From the NCBI GenBank assembly GCA_047967505.1, contig CM106541.1: 64,000 nt of DNA, one strand, 5' to 3'. Positions 51,842 through 63,600 of the stretch are shown here, piece after piece (the first letter of the stretch is position 1; each line of letters begins with the position of its first letter). Source of the stretch: Dipteris shenzhenensis. Its lineage: Eukaryota; Polypodiophyta; Polypodiopsida; Gleicheniales. Under the pieces are notes generated by a model. The model was given only the letters and a program-made list of their open reading frames with translations. It searched no databases and was not told the DNA's origin. A program made the translations under genes and the position numbers.

Positions 51842-52866
51842 ATGGCTGACATTCCTGTGTTTTGTGGACGGGTGGAAGAAAATCCAAATGAGTATCTTGT
51901 GGCCTTCAAGCGCCGTTGTGTTTCTCTCAACTTTCTTACTGAAGACAGATGGCTGTTGGTTCTTCCCACATTTCTAGAGGGTTTGGCTCAAGTGTCGTAT
52001 GAGAAGCAAGCCGAAGACGTTCGCCAAAGCTGGCCAAGGTTGACAGCAACGATGATTGAGTATTTTGGCAAAGAAGAGGAGTCGGAGAATGTGTACCTGT
52101 AGGTGGAAAACTTGAACCAGTCAGAAGGTGAGACGGCACGTCGATATGTGGATCGAGCGGCCGTGCTCCTGGACCGTTTAATTGCCACGCAGGAGGACAA
52201 TGCCGGGTGCTGGGCTACCTTGTAGCAGGAGCAAGTGATGAATTCCGCCTCAAGCTTAAATGGGAGAATCCAGAAACTATGGTGCTAGCACATGAGATTG
52301 CTCAAAAGTTTGATAAAGTTCAGTCTGACCCCGCTTCAAAGAAGATGATTATCCCTCTGCAACCCCCTCAATTCTTGCAACAACAACCTGGGGGGTCTAA
52401 CTCAAGGGCATACCCCCACCCCTCATCAGGGATGTATCCACCACCTCCACCTCAAATGTATGGTCTACCCTTAGATGCTTACCCTCAACAAGGTGTATAT
52501 CCTCACCCTCCGCCTCGAAGATTTCCCCAGCCTCGCCCACGAGCCCCCCTCCTCTCTACTCCCGTGGCCCCTCCAGCTAAAGAGGCCCCCCCTGCAACAG
52601 AACCTAGAGTCAATGACCTAGCCAAGGCCCTGAATGATCTTCGGCTTGAGATGGTGGGCATCAGAAATCAAGCCAACCGCCCTCCAAGAGACCGTGCTAA
52701 TGTTGTATGCTACGAGTGCCACCAGAGGGGTCATTATCGCACAGAATGCCCCAATATTCCAAGGGTGAATCTTCTAAGTGAGTCGGGCACTGAGGATTCT
52801 GATGTAGAGATCCTTGACCTTGGGAAAAGAAGTCGTGCCACCTCGGACCCCTCTCCAAACCGTTGA
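51842..52866 (+). pseudogene. gypsy-P gag
   Basis: The ATG at 51842 (MADIPVFCGRVEENPNEYLV) begins a retrotrans-gag type domain (WPRLTATMIEYFG). A TAG at 52100 (CTG-TAG-GTG) and a frameshift near 52205 interrupt it. In the second frame GYLVAGASDEFRLKL is followed by a Pro-rich linker and a CCHC knuckle CYECHQRGHYRTEC (52709-52750). Gag forms the particle and packages RNA. This copy is broken. Confidence 0.8.
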
Positions 52867-53927
52867 CCGGGCCACCCAGGAAGGAGGTGTCCTTCTCAGA
52901 GCCCTCAGATGCTGAGATGGCAGACCCACCAACAAAGAAGACTAAAAGATCTCGCAGGAGTAAGTGGTCACCCTCGGATTTTTCCATCGGCTCAGGGCAA
53001 GAGGATTATTCGGTTGTTCAGGATCTTGCTCATCGGTCTTTGAGCATCACACTCCCTCAACTAATAGCATTAAGCCCTAAGGTGAGACGTGAGCTGCAGT
53101 AAGGTCTCTCAACAAGGAAGAGCAAGAAAAAGGGAAAGGTACGAGAGGTATCTTCTATCTCTGAAGAAATTTATCGGCACCCACATACAGTAGATGTCAT
53201 CATAGATAATTGCCTTGTCAAAAATGTGTGTGTCGATGGGGGAGCTGCATGTAATATCATGGTGCCCCGAATCATGAAGAAATTGAATTTGAAATGTACA
53301 AGGCGTTCCTCCACTCGAATCAAGGTAGCAGATGGTCGACGACTCGCCACCATGGGAGTCATTGAGGATTTGCCCATCACTGTCAATGGGTTGACCACCA
53401 CTGTCAATTTCTATGTAGTGGACATTGAAGATACAGGCAGAAGTTACCCAGCCATACTCGGGAGACCATGGTTGAGAAAGAGTGATGCAGTCAGCTATTG
53501 GAAGACAGGACACATGTCTTTTGGTGCTTCCAAGGAGAAGATCCCGGTGCAACCTGGTGCCATGGAACCGGAAGAAGAAGAGGAGCATGACAGTGATACT
53601 CTCTCATCCTCAGCGTTTGAGTCCATGGAAGAATCAAACGGGGGGGAGGAATTCTCAGAGGAGGAAGTTTACATGATGGGGGTGTCTCCAACCCTGCCAC
53701 CTGCAGAAAAGATAACAGCTAGTCCTCAACAGCTCGAATCAATGCTTTCTCCAGACCTCACTCCAAGTGAGAAAGATGAGTTTCTAGAAATGTTCAAAGA
53801 TTTCCCTGACCTCTTTGCAAGTAGCTACCACCACCTTCGCCATGTGACTGCCATAGAGCACAAGATAGAGCTGAAGCTTGATGCAAAGCCTGTGGCTCAG
53901 AAGTATCGGAGATTAGGGCCCCTGTAG
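52863..53927 (+). pseudogene. gypsy-P protease region
   Basis: This frame overlaps the end of the gag frame. One TAA lies at about 53100. After it come VDVIIDNCLVKNVCVDGGAA and ILGRPWLRKSDAVSYW, the active-site region and ILGRPWL motif of gypsy aspartic proteases; the usual D(S/T)G is DGG here. An acidic stretch (53560-53670) links it to reverse transcriptase. It ends with a TAG at 53925, and another TAG follows at about 53952 in the same frame. Confidence 0.75.
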
Positions 53928-53929
53928 AC

Positions 53930-55170
53930 CAATGCTTTGCACTCAGAGTTGTAGAAGCTTGTAGAGGCTGGGTTTATTGTTCCGGTTCACAATACTGAAT
54001 GGGTTTCACCAGTGGTAGTCACCCCAAAGAAAAACAACAAGTGGCGGGTCTGCATCGACTATAAGAAACTCAATGCCACCACCAAGAGGTATCATCATCC
54101 TCTGCCCTTTCAAGACCTCATTCTTGAGAAGGTAAGTGGTCATGAGATGTATACTTTCTGTGATGGTTACTCTGGGTTTTATCAAATCAGAATTGCCGAG
54201 GAAGATGTGCTTAAAACCACATTTGCCACACCCTGGGGGACATTTGCATTCAAAGTAATGCCATTTGGCCTCACCAATGCTCCTGCTACCTTTCAAAGAT
54301 TTATGCAGATGGTGTTTGCTTCTTATTTGGGGGATTTCTTGGAGGTGTTTTTAGATGATTTCTGTATATTCTCGTCACATAAGGAGCACATCATGAAGGT
54401 TAGATTGGCCTTCCAAAGGGTCAATGATGCAAATGGCAGTCTCAACCCTGAGAAATGCACCATTGGAGCCACTCAAGGGAGGTTATTGGGACATGTTGTC
54501 TCATCCGAGGGCGTCAAGCCTGACCCCGAGAAGGTAGAAGCCATCCTCAAGCTCTCCCCGCCTACAACCAAACGTCAGGTACGCTCATTTGTCAATCTAG
54601 CAGGATACTATCGCCGCTTCATTGATCAATATGCTGCTTTGACATGACCCATGACTATGCTATTAAAAGATGGGGTTGATTTCTCTTGGGATGAGGATTG
54701 TGATCATGGGTTTGCACAAATCAAGAATGCTCTGGCTTCAGAACCCATTCTATGCAATCCAGACTAGTCAAAGACCTTCTATATCAATCCTGGGTTTGGT
54801 GAGCACACTCTGGCAGGTATTCTTCTCCAGCAAGGGGAGGATCGGTTCATGTATCCCGTTCGATTTTCTTCTCGCTCGACACTGAGCGACACTATTCAGA
54901 GGCTGACAAGCATGCCTTGTCTTTGGTGTTTTGCATTGAGAAATTTAAGCATTATGTGGCTAGAAAGTACTTCTTTATACTCACTGGCACTGGTCTTGCA
55001 AAGCAGGTTCTTCAATCACCAAATCCCATGGGCCGGTTGGCCAAATGGTTGGCAGTTCTACAAGAATATGATTTTTCTTTCAAAATTGTAAAAGGGGGTT
55101 GTTCCAACTTGAAGAATGCTTTGATTGATTTAGAGGAGTGCCTTGATGTAACCCTTGTAGCAGCCATAGA
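53930..55170 (+). pseudogene. gypsy-P reverse transcriptase and RNase H
   Basis: 54012-54647 carries [34 protein letters not shown], the catalytic FLDDFCIFS with both Asp intact, and VRSFVNLAGYYRRFI. RNase H follows (54650-55170) with stops near 54645 and 54768 and a frameshift near 54880, reading FYINPGFGEHTLAGIL, then KHALSLVFCIEKFKHYVARK in the next frame. Only the RT core is undamaged over about 210 codons. Confidence 0.85.
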
Positions 55171-56460
55171 AGTTGGGGATCCTTGGTATGGTGGTATCTA
55201 CAAGTTTTTGACTGCTTTCTCCTTTCCTTCAGAAAGTACTAGCTATGAGAGAAAGAAGATCCACAGAGATAGTAGGCGCTACACCCTCCTTGATGGAGTG
55301 TTGTACCATCAAGGCATGGATGGGGTACTAAGACGGGCCATTGATGCATATGAAATGCCTAAGGTATTGAAGCATTATCATGATGGATTTTGTGGAGGCC
55401 ATTATGCCAGTGACTATACAGCTAAGAAGATTTTACATGTTGGATACTACTGGCCGACCTTGTTCAAGGATGTCACTTTGTATTGCACAACCTATGAACC
55501 ATGTCAATTCTTTGGTAGGAAGGATTTGCGTCCTGGGCAACATCACCCAGTGATGTCCATCCATCCGTTTCAGAAGTGGGGAATAGATTTTATCGGGCCC
55601 TTGCCCATGACTGCCCGCAAAAAGAAGTATCTTTTGGTAGCCACTCAGTATGTCACTAAGTGGGCTGAAGCTATCGCCCTCTCTACTGCAAATGGCAAGG
55701 CAGTTTCAAATTTCATATTTGAACGTATCTGCACAAGGTTTGGGACACCCATGGAGATAGTCTCTGACCATGGGAGCCCATTCTTAAATGAAGCAGTGGA
55801 GTTACTCATGGATCGCATGGGTATTGATCATCACACTTCTAGCATCTATTATCTAGCATCCATGGGTCAAACAGAGCGTACCAATGGCCTCCTTTGTAAA
55901 ACCATGGGAAAAATGGCCACAGGGAACAGGAGCCAAATGGGATCAGAAGGTCACTGAAGCCGTGTGGGCTTACAACATCACTCATAAAACATAGGTCACA
56001 CTCCTTTTGAGTTGGTGTATGGTACTGAGGCAGTTTTACCACTAGAGATAGAGATTCCGGCCTTGAGATTGGCACAGGAACAGAGGATGATAGAAGATGA
56101 ACATGTAGAGGCCAGATTGGTACAACTCGAGAAGTAGATGAAACCCGATGCCTTGCACTACACCAAACAGAGATCCAAAAGAATCGACAAAAGGCCCGCT
56201 TGGATGCTAAGATTCCCAAGGGATGGGAAAGACACTTAGCTAAGGGGGATGTTGTGCTATGCTTTGATAACAAATTGGACCACCAAATGGATAAGAAGTT
56301 TCTGCCACTGTGGACTGGTCCATACAAAGTCATCAAGGAATGTAGCAATGGGTCTGTACAAGTTTAGGAGCTGCATGAACCATATGGCAAGAAGGTGATC
56401 AACAAGCGTTACCTCAAGCCTTTCTTTGTGCGTGATGGACCCAGGCATGGAAATGCTGTG
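55171..56460 (+). pseudogene. gypsy-P integrase
   Basis: The frame 54917-55957 contains the zinc region HYHDGFCGGHYASDYTAKKI with CTTYEPCQFFG, and the core WGIDFIGPLPM, IVSDHGSPFLNEA and GQTERTNG, which supply D, D and E. After a frameshift at about 55920 the C-terminal part reads WAYNITHKT, a stop, and THPFELVYGTEAVLP-like sequence. The tail (LWTGPYKVIKECSNGSVQV, KRYLKPFF) is the usual gypsy C-terminus without chromodomain. Confidence 0.82.
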
Positions 56461-56472
56461 CATCCCCTGCCT

Positions 56473-56484
56473 GGGGGGGGGAAC
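56473..56484 (+). other. gypsy-P polypurine tract
   Basis: A run of nine G followed by AAC directly precedes the LTR start TGTTATGG. Confidence 0.7.
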
Positions 56485-57700
56485 TGTTATGGATAAAATT
56501 GTCTAAGAAAAAAGGCATTAATATGTATGTGTGTTTGTATATGTGGCAATAGTATAATAAAATATGGTGTGCATAGGGCCCAAGGTTGAGGTGGCAGGGC
56601 ATGACCATGTGCCACTCTTCCATGTAAGAGGACCCATAAGGTGTGTTGTACATAATCCATGATAGTAATATTATAAAATGTAAGGTGGCATGGCTCCTCC
56701 ATGTGCCACCCCTCCACCTAGGCTGCATTTAGTGAGATATGGCTCAAAGTCCATGGGAGAAGCAATATAGGTGGAGATGGATATTATATTGAGTTATTCC
56801 CTCCATATGGGATAGGCCCATGTGGGGGAGGTATAGAAGGTCCAAGAGAGCAAGTCAAATAATGGGGAAAGTAGGATGAGGTGGCAAGATTCCTTGTGCC
56901 AACCCTCCACTTGTCCGCCTAGAGGTTTGAACATATTATAAAATTGGAAAGAGACCAAGGGAGTATCATAGACTTGAGATATGGGGCTTGATTTATGTGG
57001 AAAATTGAGGCAAAGGGTTGTCGCACACAATTGAGAGTGCGTAACTGCCTAGCCCACATGGGAGACTTTTCCACACACACCATGCATGTGGGAGGATACA
57101 TTAATGGGAAGAGACCCCCTCTTTTGGCTATAAAAGGAGGGGGCTATTCCTTGATGAGACACGCTCATTCTTGTAAAGCCACCTAGCTAGTATTTTGATA
57201 TTTCCCTCTCATCCAAAGTATGGTTCTCTTCCCTTGATGTCTCCATCTCTACACTCCTCCTCCAATCATGTACATGCTTCTCTTCCCCCTCTCCTTTTCC
57301 CCTTGTGTCATAATCTCCCTCTTCCTTCCCTCCACTTCTAATTCCTCTTAACCTCCTATGACAACGGTTCGCCCTCATGGTCTCCTTTTCTCTATGGCCC
57401 TCGAGCGTCGCCATGCTTAGCCTCTAGCCTCTGGTCTCGATTTCTTTTCCGGCTAATAGTACTTGAAGCCACATGACATGGCTTAGCTTCCTTATTTTTT
57501 GTACTTGAAGCCACATGACGTGGCTTAGCTTCGTGCTATATGTATATACAAGCACTTTTTGAGCTTTCAATTTTATGGCATTTTGGAGTTGTAATGTTTT
57601 ATTTGGAATTGTAATTAAAATGCAGTTGGCTGTAAGAATTGAAGTACACAATGTGGATATGGGATTCTTGTAACTATATAGCATACACAACATACACAGC
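56485..57700 (+). repeat. 3' LTR of gypsy-P
   Basis: It starts TGTTATGGATAAAATT and ends near ACACAACATACACA (57690-57700; right end uncertain). It holds a TATA box at 57129-57135. Two direct repeats of about 31 bp (57460-57490 and 57502-57532, ACTTGAAGCCACATGAC...) each contain the inverted pair AAGCCA/TGGCTT. Confidence 0.65.
57129..57135 (+). promoter_or_regulatory. TATA box of the gypsy-P LTR
   Basis: TATAAAA followed by GGAGGGGGC within the LTR, about 645 bp from its start. Likely core promoter. Confidence 0.55.
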
Positions 57701-57731
57701 ATTCTGTAAATTTAAAAAAAAATAAAATAAA

Positions 57732-57985
57732 GCGCGTCTATCAGTGCATCTATAAACGCGTCTATATACATGTCTGTCTGTTCGAGAAGCATCTATATTT
57801 GCATCTATAAACACGTTTATAAGTGCATCTATTTAAGCATCTAAGTGTGCGTCTATACGCACGTGTGTCTAATATATAGACGTGCTGATAGACGCAGGTC
57901 TCCAGACATGAAAATAGATGAGCAAATAGACGTGCCCGTAAGTTTTTTATTTAGTTCAGTAAACGCGTCTGTGTGTGCGTCTATG
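57732..57985. repeat. array of CGTCTAT-type words with an inverted half
   Basis: Within about 250 bp the word CGTCTAT or its variant CATCTAT occurs at least eight times in direct orientation (57735-57860 and 57960-57985), usually preceded by GC, TG or AG. The complement ATAGACG/ATAGATG occurs at least four times at 57875-57935. It lies directly beyond the gypsy-P LTR. No transposon ends or gene recognised. Confidence 0.7.
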
Positions 57986-59490
57986 GGTGCTTTGTCTTGT
58001 AGTGCTCCACACGTCCTTCGTTCTGATATGTTTTATGTTTTTCATGAATCAGATCTTAGTTACAGTTTTTCAAATCGGGCAAGTAGCTCCACTTATGTAT
58101 GATCCCTGATGGTTGGTTACCCATGGCCCAGGTACATCTTGCAAGTTGTACAGAACACGAAGAGGTCCAAAGTAACATGATTATACATCCAGTCGATGCT
58201 TAATGGTATGTGAATTGGGGTGCCCCCAACAACATAACAAATGTCATGAGGAAGTGGATCCAAGAGTATAGGGAGGAAGATCAAGTTGATGCTTTGGTAT
58301 GAGATACAAGAGGTAATACATAAGTAAGCCAAACCTAGAATGTTGAACCGAGATCAAGTGCCCTAGGAACCCAAACCTTGAAAAAAGTGACTAGGGCAAG
58401 TGAATCTTAAAACCGGAACAAAAGCTAGACCGGATTTGAAACAAGTGAATCCGAAACCCATAATGGTTTCTTATAGCATATTCAGCACTAAATTTATTGA
58501 ACAAGTGAAGTGAAGCCCCAAAAAGTTAGAGAAATTAGGCTTTAGCATAGAGCATGAAATAATCACCATCTATAGATCATGAAAACCAAGCTTTGTGCTT
58601 TAGTTTTCCACTTATAGATCTTATAACGTTCATGAGAAAAATGAAACAATAACAATAGGCTGATAGTACAACGTCCTGTTAAAAACCGTATGTAGATCCA
58701 ACAACAGATATACCAACGTGCTTGCTTGATGCCATACAAACAAAACTATCTACTAAAACACAAATGTGAACCGATCATACTTTTTGTAGCATACTTTGAT
58801 GAATCCATGTAGAGGACAAGAAGGAGAAACATGTGAGAACCAAAAATCTCCCTATGGTAGATTAGATTGTAGGTCATTGGCTTGAAGAGATTACATTAAC
58901 AAATGGGGCAACATAAGTAAAACCCATACGAAGGGGGAAGTAGACATGATTCTAGAAGAGGACCAGCATCTTTGGTTGTCTTTAGCTTCATAAATTAGCA
59001 AGGGTGCATGTATGCATGAGAGCACTTGGCTCCAACTTGTGGGTTTTACGAGTCTTTAAACACTATCGATTGTTTAGTAAGAAATAATTATAATAAAAAA
59101 GAAACGCTTTGAGGACTCACAAGATCCATTAAGCTTTGCCAAGTTTCTATAGTTATTTTGCATGCTCTCACACTCACTGCAAAGTCACTACCTTTTTTTT
59201 ATTAAAAAACTATAATTTAAAACCGAAAGGTAAATCAACGTTATTTTTCCTTGAAGGTTTTACGAATGATACCTATAAAGTTTTGATGTTAACTTTCTAG
59301 GATTTTTTTGGCTTTATTTTTATAAATAGATCTAATAGACAACAATCTCTTCATCGGCAGGCATAAAGCTCGTTAGGGAGGCATAAAGCCCGTTTGGCTG
59401 GCATCACGGGGGATTCACTAGTAGTAATAAGGAGACGTCGTCTGCGTGTAATAAATATATGAAAATTCCCCTTATCTACCTCTTCTTTAT
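57986..59490. other. intergenic, nothing recognised
   Basis: AT-rich sequence without credible coding frames or transposon domains. A minus-strand frame at 58117-58332 shows no known motif. Words GGCATAAAGC and CGTT recur at 59360-59400 near the edge of the next LTR. Confidence 0.4.
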
Positions 59491-59499
59491 GGGACCTTA

Positions 59500-60021
59500 C
59501 CTTATAAAATGTACCTTCCTTCCCTTATACAACCCCCCTCCCTTACACTCACGTGGTACCATATGATAAACCCTAGTGGGCCCCCCGGGGCTGGCATAAA
59601 GCCCTTTCAACAAGAAAATGGAATTTTTTTTTATAGGCAAACTTGCTTTTTTGGCAGATGGCTTTCTGGATAGCAAATTTTTTTCCCAGGCAACAGCTTC
59701 GGTAGCAATTAATAGGCGAATCGGCTTTAGCACCTTGCTCACAAATGAGCACGCGAGACTTGGATGAGCGGTCGAACAGCTTGAAGTGACTTGAAGACTT
59801 GTAGCTAGAGGAAGCCAAGGAAATCGTTCTAGGGAGAGCTCAAGCATGGAGGGAGAGTGGAGTCCCTGAATTGATTTATAGCCATGTTGGAGGGGGTAAA
59901 AGCTGAAAAACCAATAGCACACACAAGCTAAAAGTTGAAAAGCCAACAACCATCTAGAACTAGTACAAGTTAAGATTAGGAATTCTTAATGAAAATTCAT
60001 AAAAAACTAAGAATTATCACA
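59500..60021 (-). repeat. probable 3' LTR of another LTR element
   Basis: On the minus strand a purine tract GAGTTGAGTGGGAGATT (complement 60022-60038) is followed by TGTGATAATTCTTAG, the LTR start. A TATAAA box lies at 59875-59880 (minus). The left end of the LTR is not determined. The interior would lie to the right (60040-60360), where I see no coding remains. Confidence 0.45.
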
Positions 60022-60039
60022 AATCTCCCACTCAACTCA

Positions 60040-61470
60040 ATCCTAAAGCACTGTCTCTAAGAGAGCCAGTGCTAACAAACACAACCAAGAATAAGAGTGC
60101 AGGGATTATAGAGCAACCAAAGTCAATAAGACAAAAATCCTTTAGGGTGACATCAGAGAAGAAAGGACACCGAAACAAATATTATGGCATTTTGGTAGAT
60201 ATATGCATATGATTCTAAGGTGAGAGAGTTGAAAGAAACCACAACCCAAGCAGGATAGTGCAAGCACGATTTATTATCATACCTTGGCAATGATTGCAAA
60301 CAAAGAAGTGTCATTAGTGAGTCTGGGATTACACTTCAACCGGTAAGTGAAGGTAGTAAAGAAAGAGCCTTTACCTTAATCTCCATTATGTATTGGCATT
60401 TGCTTGTCAATTACTTTCCATAATAATTTTATAGTTTGCAACACCTTATATTAAGATGATGATGGGCACTTTGTACAATTATGGGGCTCTTCCATTTTTA
60501 TATTGATGTTTTCTTATGAGTGGTACCTGTGAGATACTTTTTGGGAATGGTGACCACCTTGGGGTGTAAAGAGAGGTAACTTTTTTAAAGTGGGGGGCCC
60601 CTCCAAGTGGGAGAGGCAGGTGCACTTTTTGGAACCACCAAGTGCCTAGGGAGATAAATCACGGAGTCATAAAAAATGACAATGAGTCATGAGTTGTCGT
60701 TTGCAACATGTTATCTAGATATTTCGCTACTCCTAAATATTCATCCATTTTACAATATTTTTGTGATATGAAAGAGAACTAATTTCATAAAATTTGTAGA
60801 CTAAATATAGTTTCAAACTTTTTTTAAACATGTAGACATTACTTTAAAAAAAATTCACTTTCCATGTCAAAAATAAAAAAATAAAAAAACAAGTCAATGA
60901 CAAGATCTAATATGTTTAGAGTTACTAGTATTTCATGTATAAGTATGTAATGTATAATACATCCTTTATCTTCTATAAGAAATTAAGTAATTTCATCTAA
61001 ATCATTGTAATTTATCCCAATAGTTGAATTAGAGCATAGTTTTATGTTAAGATAAATAGGTGTAGGTATTCCATGCTTGTAGAAGAGGATTATTAAAACT
61101 AAAGATGCCTCTAGAATTAGATATAAGCTAAACTATCTAAATGGTAAAATCTTAGATGAGTGAGTAAAACAATCTATCATCATTTGGAACAAATGGTTCA
61201 ATTTTGACCTAATAGTGAATAATTAGATAGTAGTAAGTTTTGAGATTTATCAATTTACTTTATTCGATCTAGGCCATCAACTAGTTAAATTTTAAATCAT
61301 GAAAACAACAATAATTATTGTTGGAAACAATGATGTGAACTTGGATTCTGCAATCTCAAATTTCGTGACACACTAATATTTCATCGAAATTTTATGAATG
61401 GAATTTTTTTTTGTCAAAAAGTCTCATTGACAAAAACATAAAACATATTCCATTCAATGGAAAAACTCCA
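60040..61470. other. AT-rich intergenic DNA
   Basis: No gene, RNA or transposon domain recognised. Short microsatellite-like A/T tracts occur at 60830-60890. Confidence 0.4.
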
Positions 61471-61476
61471 TCAAGG

Positions 61477-61910
61477 ATAATTTTTCCCATCATCAAAATC
61501 AAGATTACTATGGAATCGTAAATTAAGAAAAAAATTTGTCAATGGATTGAGATTTTCGTCGATGGGTTGAAATTTCTATCGATGGAATTTTTTCCATCCA
61601 AGTGGATTCTATGAATCCACTTGGTTTCCGGAATCTCGATTTTGATGATGGGAAAAATTTCCGTCGATGGATTTTTTTTGTCGGATAGAAATTTTTCCGT
61701 CAATGGGACTTTGTGACAATTTTATTTAAATCGATGGGAATTTTTAGTACTAAAACTTTCATTGGAAAAAAGTGAAATTTCACTCATTTTAAGATTGTCC
61801 TTGTCTGTTTCACGAAAGTATCGGCGGGAATTTTTAGCACTGAAACTTTCATTGGAAAAAAGTGAGATTTCACTCATTTTTGGACCATCATTTTCCCCCA
61901 TTTTTTGGAT
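61477..61910. repeat. fold-back repeat cluster
   Basis: A 12-bp perfect inverted repeat (61598-61609 and 61613-61624, 3-nt loop), a 28-bp inverted repeat with one mismatch (61479-61505/6 and 61632-61659), and a 90-bp tandem repeat in two copies (from about 61731 and 61821, sharing CTTTCATTGGAAAAAAGTGA). TCGATGG/CCATCGA words recur throughout. It resembles a miniature fold-back or MITE-like element, but clear termini and target duplication were not found. Confidence 0.6.
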
Positions 61911-62080
61911 GCAAATTTCACTCTGTCAATGAAAGTATCAATCAATCATGAATTTTCAAATCCTAGAATAATGGCCTAGATCAAATTTTAAAATTTTGAT
62001 AAACTTAAAATCTCACTCATTATTGCTAGATATCAATGCTCCACTCTCATGTAACTACTCGAGAACCAGCTAACTCTACT

Positions 62081-62731
62081 TGTAAGCCCCCCATATGAGG
62101 AGAAGGCATTTGAGTAGCTCGATTATCTGGTAGGTCCTGGTTTGGACACCAGATGGGGGCCATGTGTGGCCTGATGGCTGGACGACTTCAGATAGAGTTG
62201 GCACACTGCTAACGAGGCTACATGCAAGTGTGGGAAGGCATTCCTTGACTGATCGCACTAAGGGTAGATGGAGCATTTCTCGGGGTAGCCCTCTCTCAGG
62301 TTGCAGGACCCGTTTGGAGCCTCAAATGATCCCGGATGTGGCTCTGGGCCAAATGGAACCGATGCTCTGTTTTGCGCACCAGTTCTATCGTATGGTCGGT
62401 GGCCTATTTCGCCGACCCCTAGTCGACCATTTTGGGCGGACTGGGTCGGTCACCCAATTGAGCCTAATCGACTACGACTGGTGGCTATATGAAGCCCATT
62501 TCATCACTGGCTATGGCAACCCTGATTCCTTAGCATCCAGCCTCCATCTTCTACTGTTTCCAGCATGCCATCAAAGCTTCTTTCACAGGAGTGCACGATT
62601 GGGAGGCAGCGCCATCTATTGTATCAGTTCTACAGTAAACAAATTTTTGATTCTCCATACTATCTTGTTTTCTCTCTTGCGTACGAGATCCTGTTATCTG
62701 TTGAGCACAAACGTTGTATTATTTTCTTACA
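62081..62731 (+). repeat. 5' LTR of copia-S
   Basis: 651 bp, from TGTAAGCC to TTCTTACA, followed immediately by the primer site. It contains overlapping GC-rich hairpins at 62392-62430 (ATGGTCG/CGACCAT and GGTCGG/CCGACC) and a weak TATA-like CTATATGAAG near 62485. Confidence 0.82.
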
Positions 62732-62744
62732 TGGTATCAGAGCC
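62732..62744 (+). other. copia-S primer binding site (initiator tRNA-Met)
   Basis: TGGTATCAGAGCC follows the LTR end directly, as expected for tRNA-Met priming. Confidence 0.92.
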
Positions 62745-62801
62745 TGGACTCTAGCAAGAAGATTTGGTAGTGTGCTTCTGTTTGCGAGCAGATTGTGAGA
62801 G

Positions 62802-63600
62802 ATGGCACAGCCCGCAAGACTGCGAATCCCACCGTTTGGCGAAAGCGAAAAGTTGGACGGCTCTAAATGAAGACCATCCTAAGCGCATACGAGCTTTAGG
62901 ACACTGCTACTAGGGTGGATGTGAGGCCGGTTGCGAGACCGGATCCAGCCAATGCAGGACAACAGATAGTACCAACTGCGGATGAGATTCTTGCGTGGAC
63001 AAGAAGAAATGCAGATGTGCTGTGTTCTATTGTCTGCAGTGTTAGTGATTCCATCATGGCATTAATTCAACATGTCACCATAGTGGAGGAGGCATGGACA
63101 GTCTTGAAAAATCAGTACGAGACCACGAATCAGATGCGGATTCAGAATCTGGAGACTCAACTCGCGAACGAGAAGAAGTCTGAGTCTGAGCGATAGAGAA
63201 GTTCATCACCAGGGTGAAGAATCTGTGCGATCAGATGACTGCGATTGGCATCACCATCACCAGCGAGAATCTAGCACGAAGGTACATATAGATTCTCCCA
63301 CCAAAGTACGATGGTCTTGTTATAGTGCTGAATACGCAAAACATAAATCCGCCCCTCAACTTTGAGGATTTCAGTGCGATGCTTCTGGAGGAGGAGATGC
63401 ATCAAAAGACGAGGACTGGAGAAGATTCAGCTTTCTGGACCGGATCAAAGAAAGGTAAGGGTAAGGACTCTGGTAACCCATCTTCTTCTGATGATAAAAA
63501 AAGAAAGAAGAAGATCAAGTGCTTCTATTGAAACAAGGCAGGGCATAAGCAGAATGAGTGCCGAAAGAAGATTGCAAATGAGAAGAATGGAGTAAAGAAA
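62802..63600 (+). pseudogene. copia-S gag
   Basis: Gag starts at the ATG at 62802 (MAQPARLRIPPFGESEKLDG). A TGA in SK-stop and a small deletion follow near 62865, where the usual NYxxWK segment should be. The frame 62915-63196 has ILAWTRRNADVLCSIVCSVS and AWTVLKNQYETTNQMRI; a TAG at about 63195 and another near 63289 interrupt it. Then FEDFSAMLLEEEMHQKT and a zinc knuckle whose second Cys codon is a stop (CFY-stop-NKAGHKQNEC, 63522-63560). Gag would form the particle shell. This copy is broken. Confidence 0.8.

Larger units (their letters stand above)
51625..57700 (+). mobile_element. gypsy-P: degenerate Ty3/gypsy element without 5' LTR
   Basis: The order is gag, protease, reverse transcriptase, RNase H, integrase, polypurine tract, 3' LTR, typical of Ty3/gypsy. 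There is no chromodomain after integrase. The RT sequence (PLPFQDLILEKVSGHEMYTF, CDGYSGFYQIRIAEEDVLKT) is of the non-chromovirus type. The 5' LTR is absent; 51625-51841 is probably leader. Numerous stops and at least four frameshifts. Confidence 0.85.

Noticed and set aside
59497-59949. 150-codon minus-strand frame
   Set aside because: It lies across a probable LTR with its own TATA box and shows no known domain.
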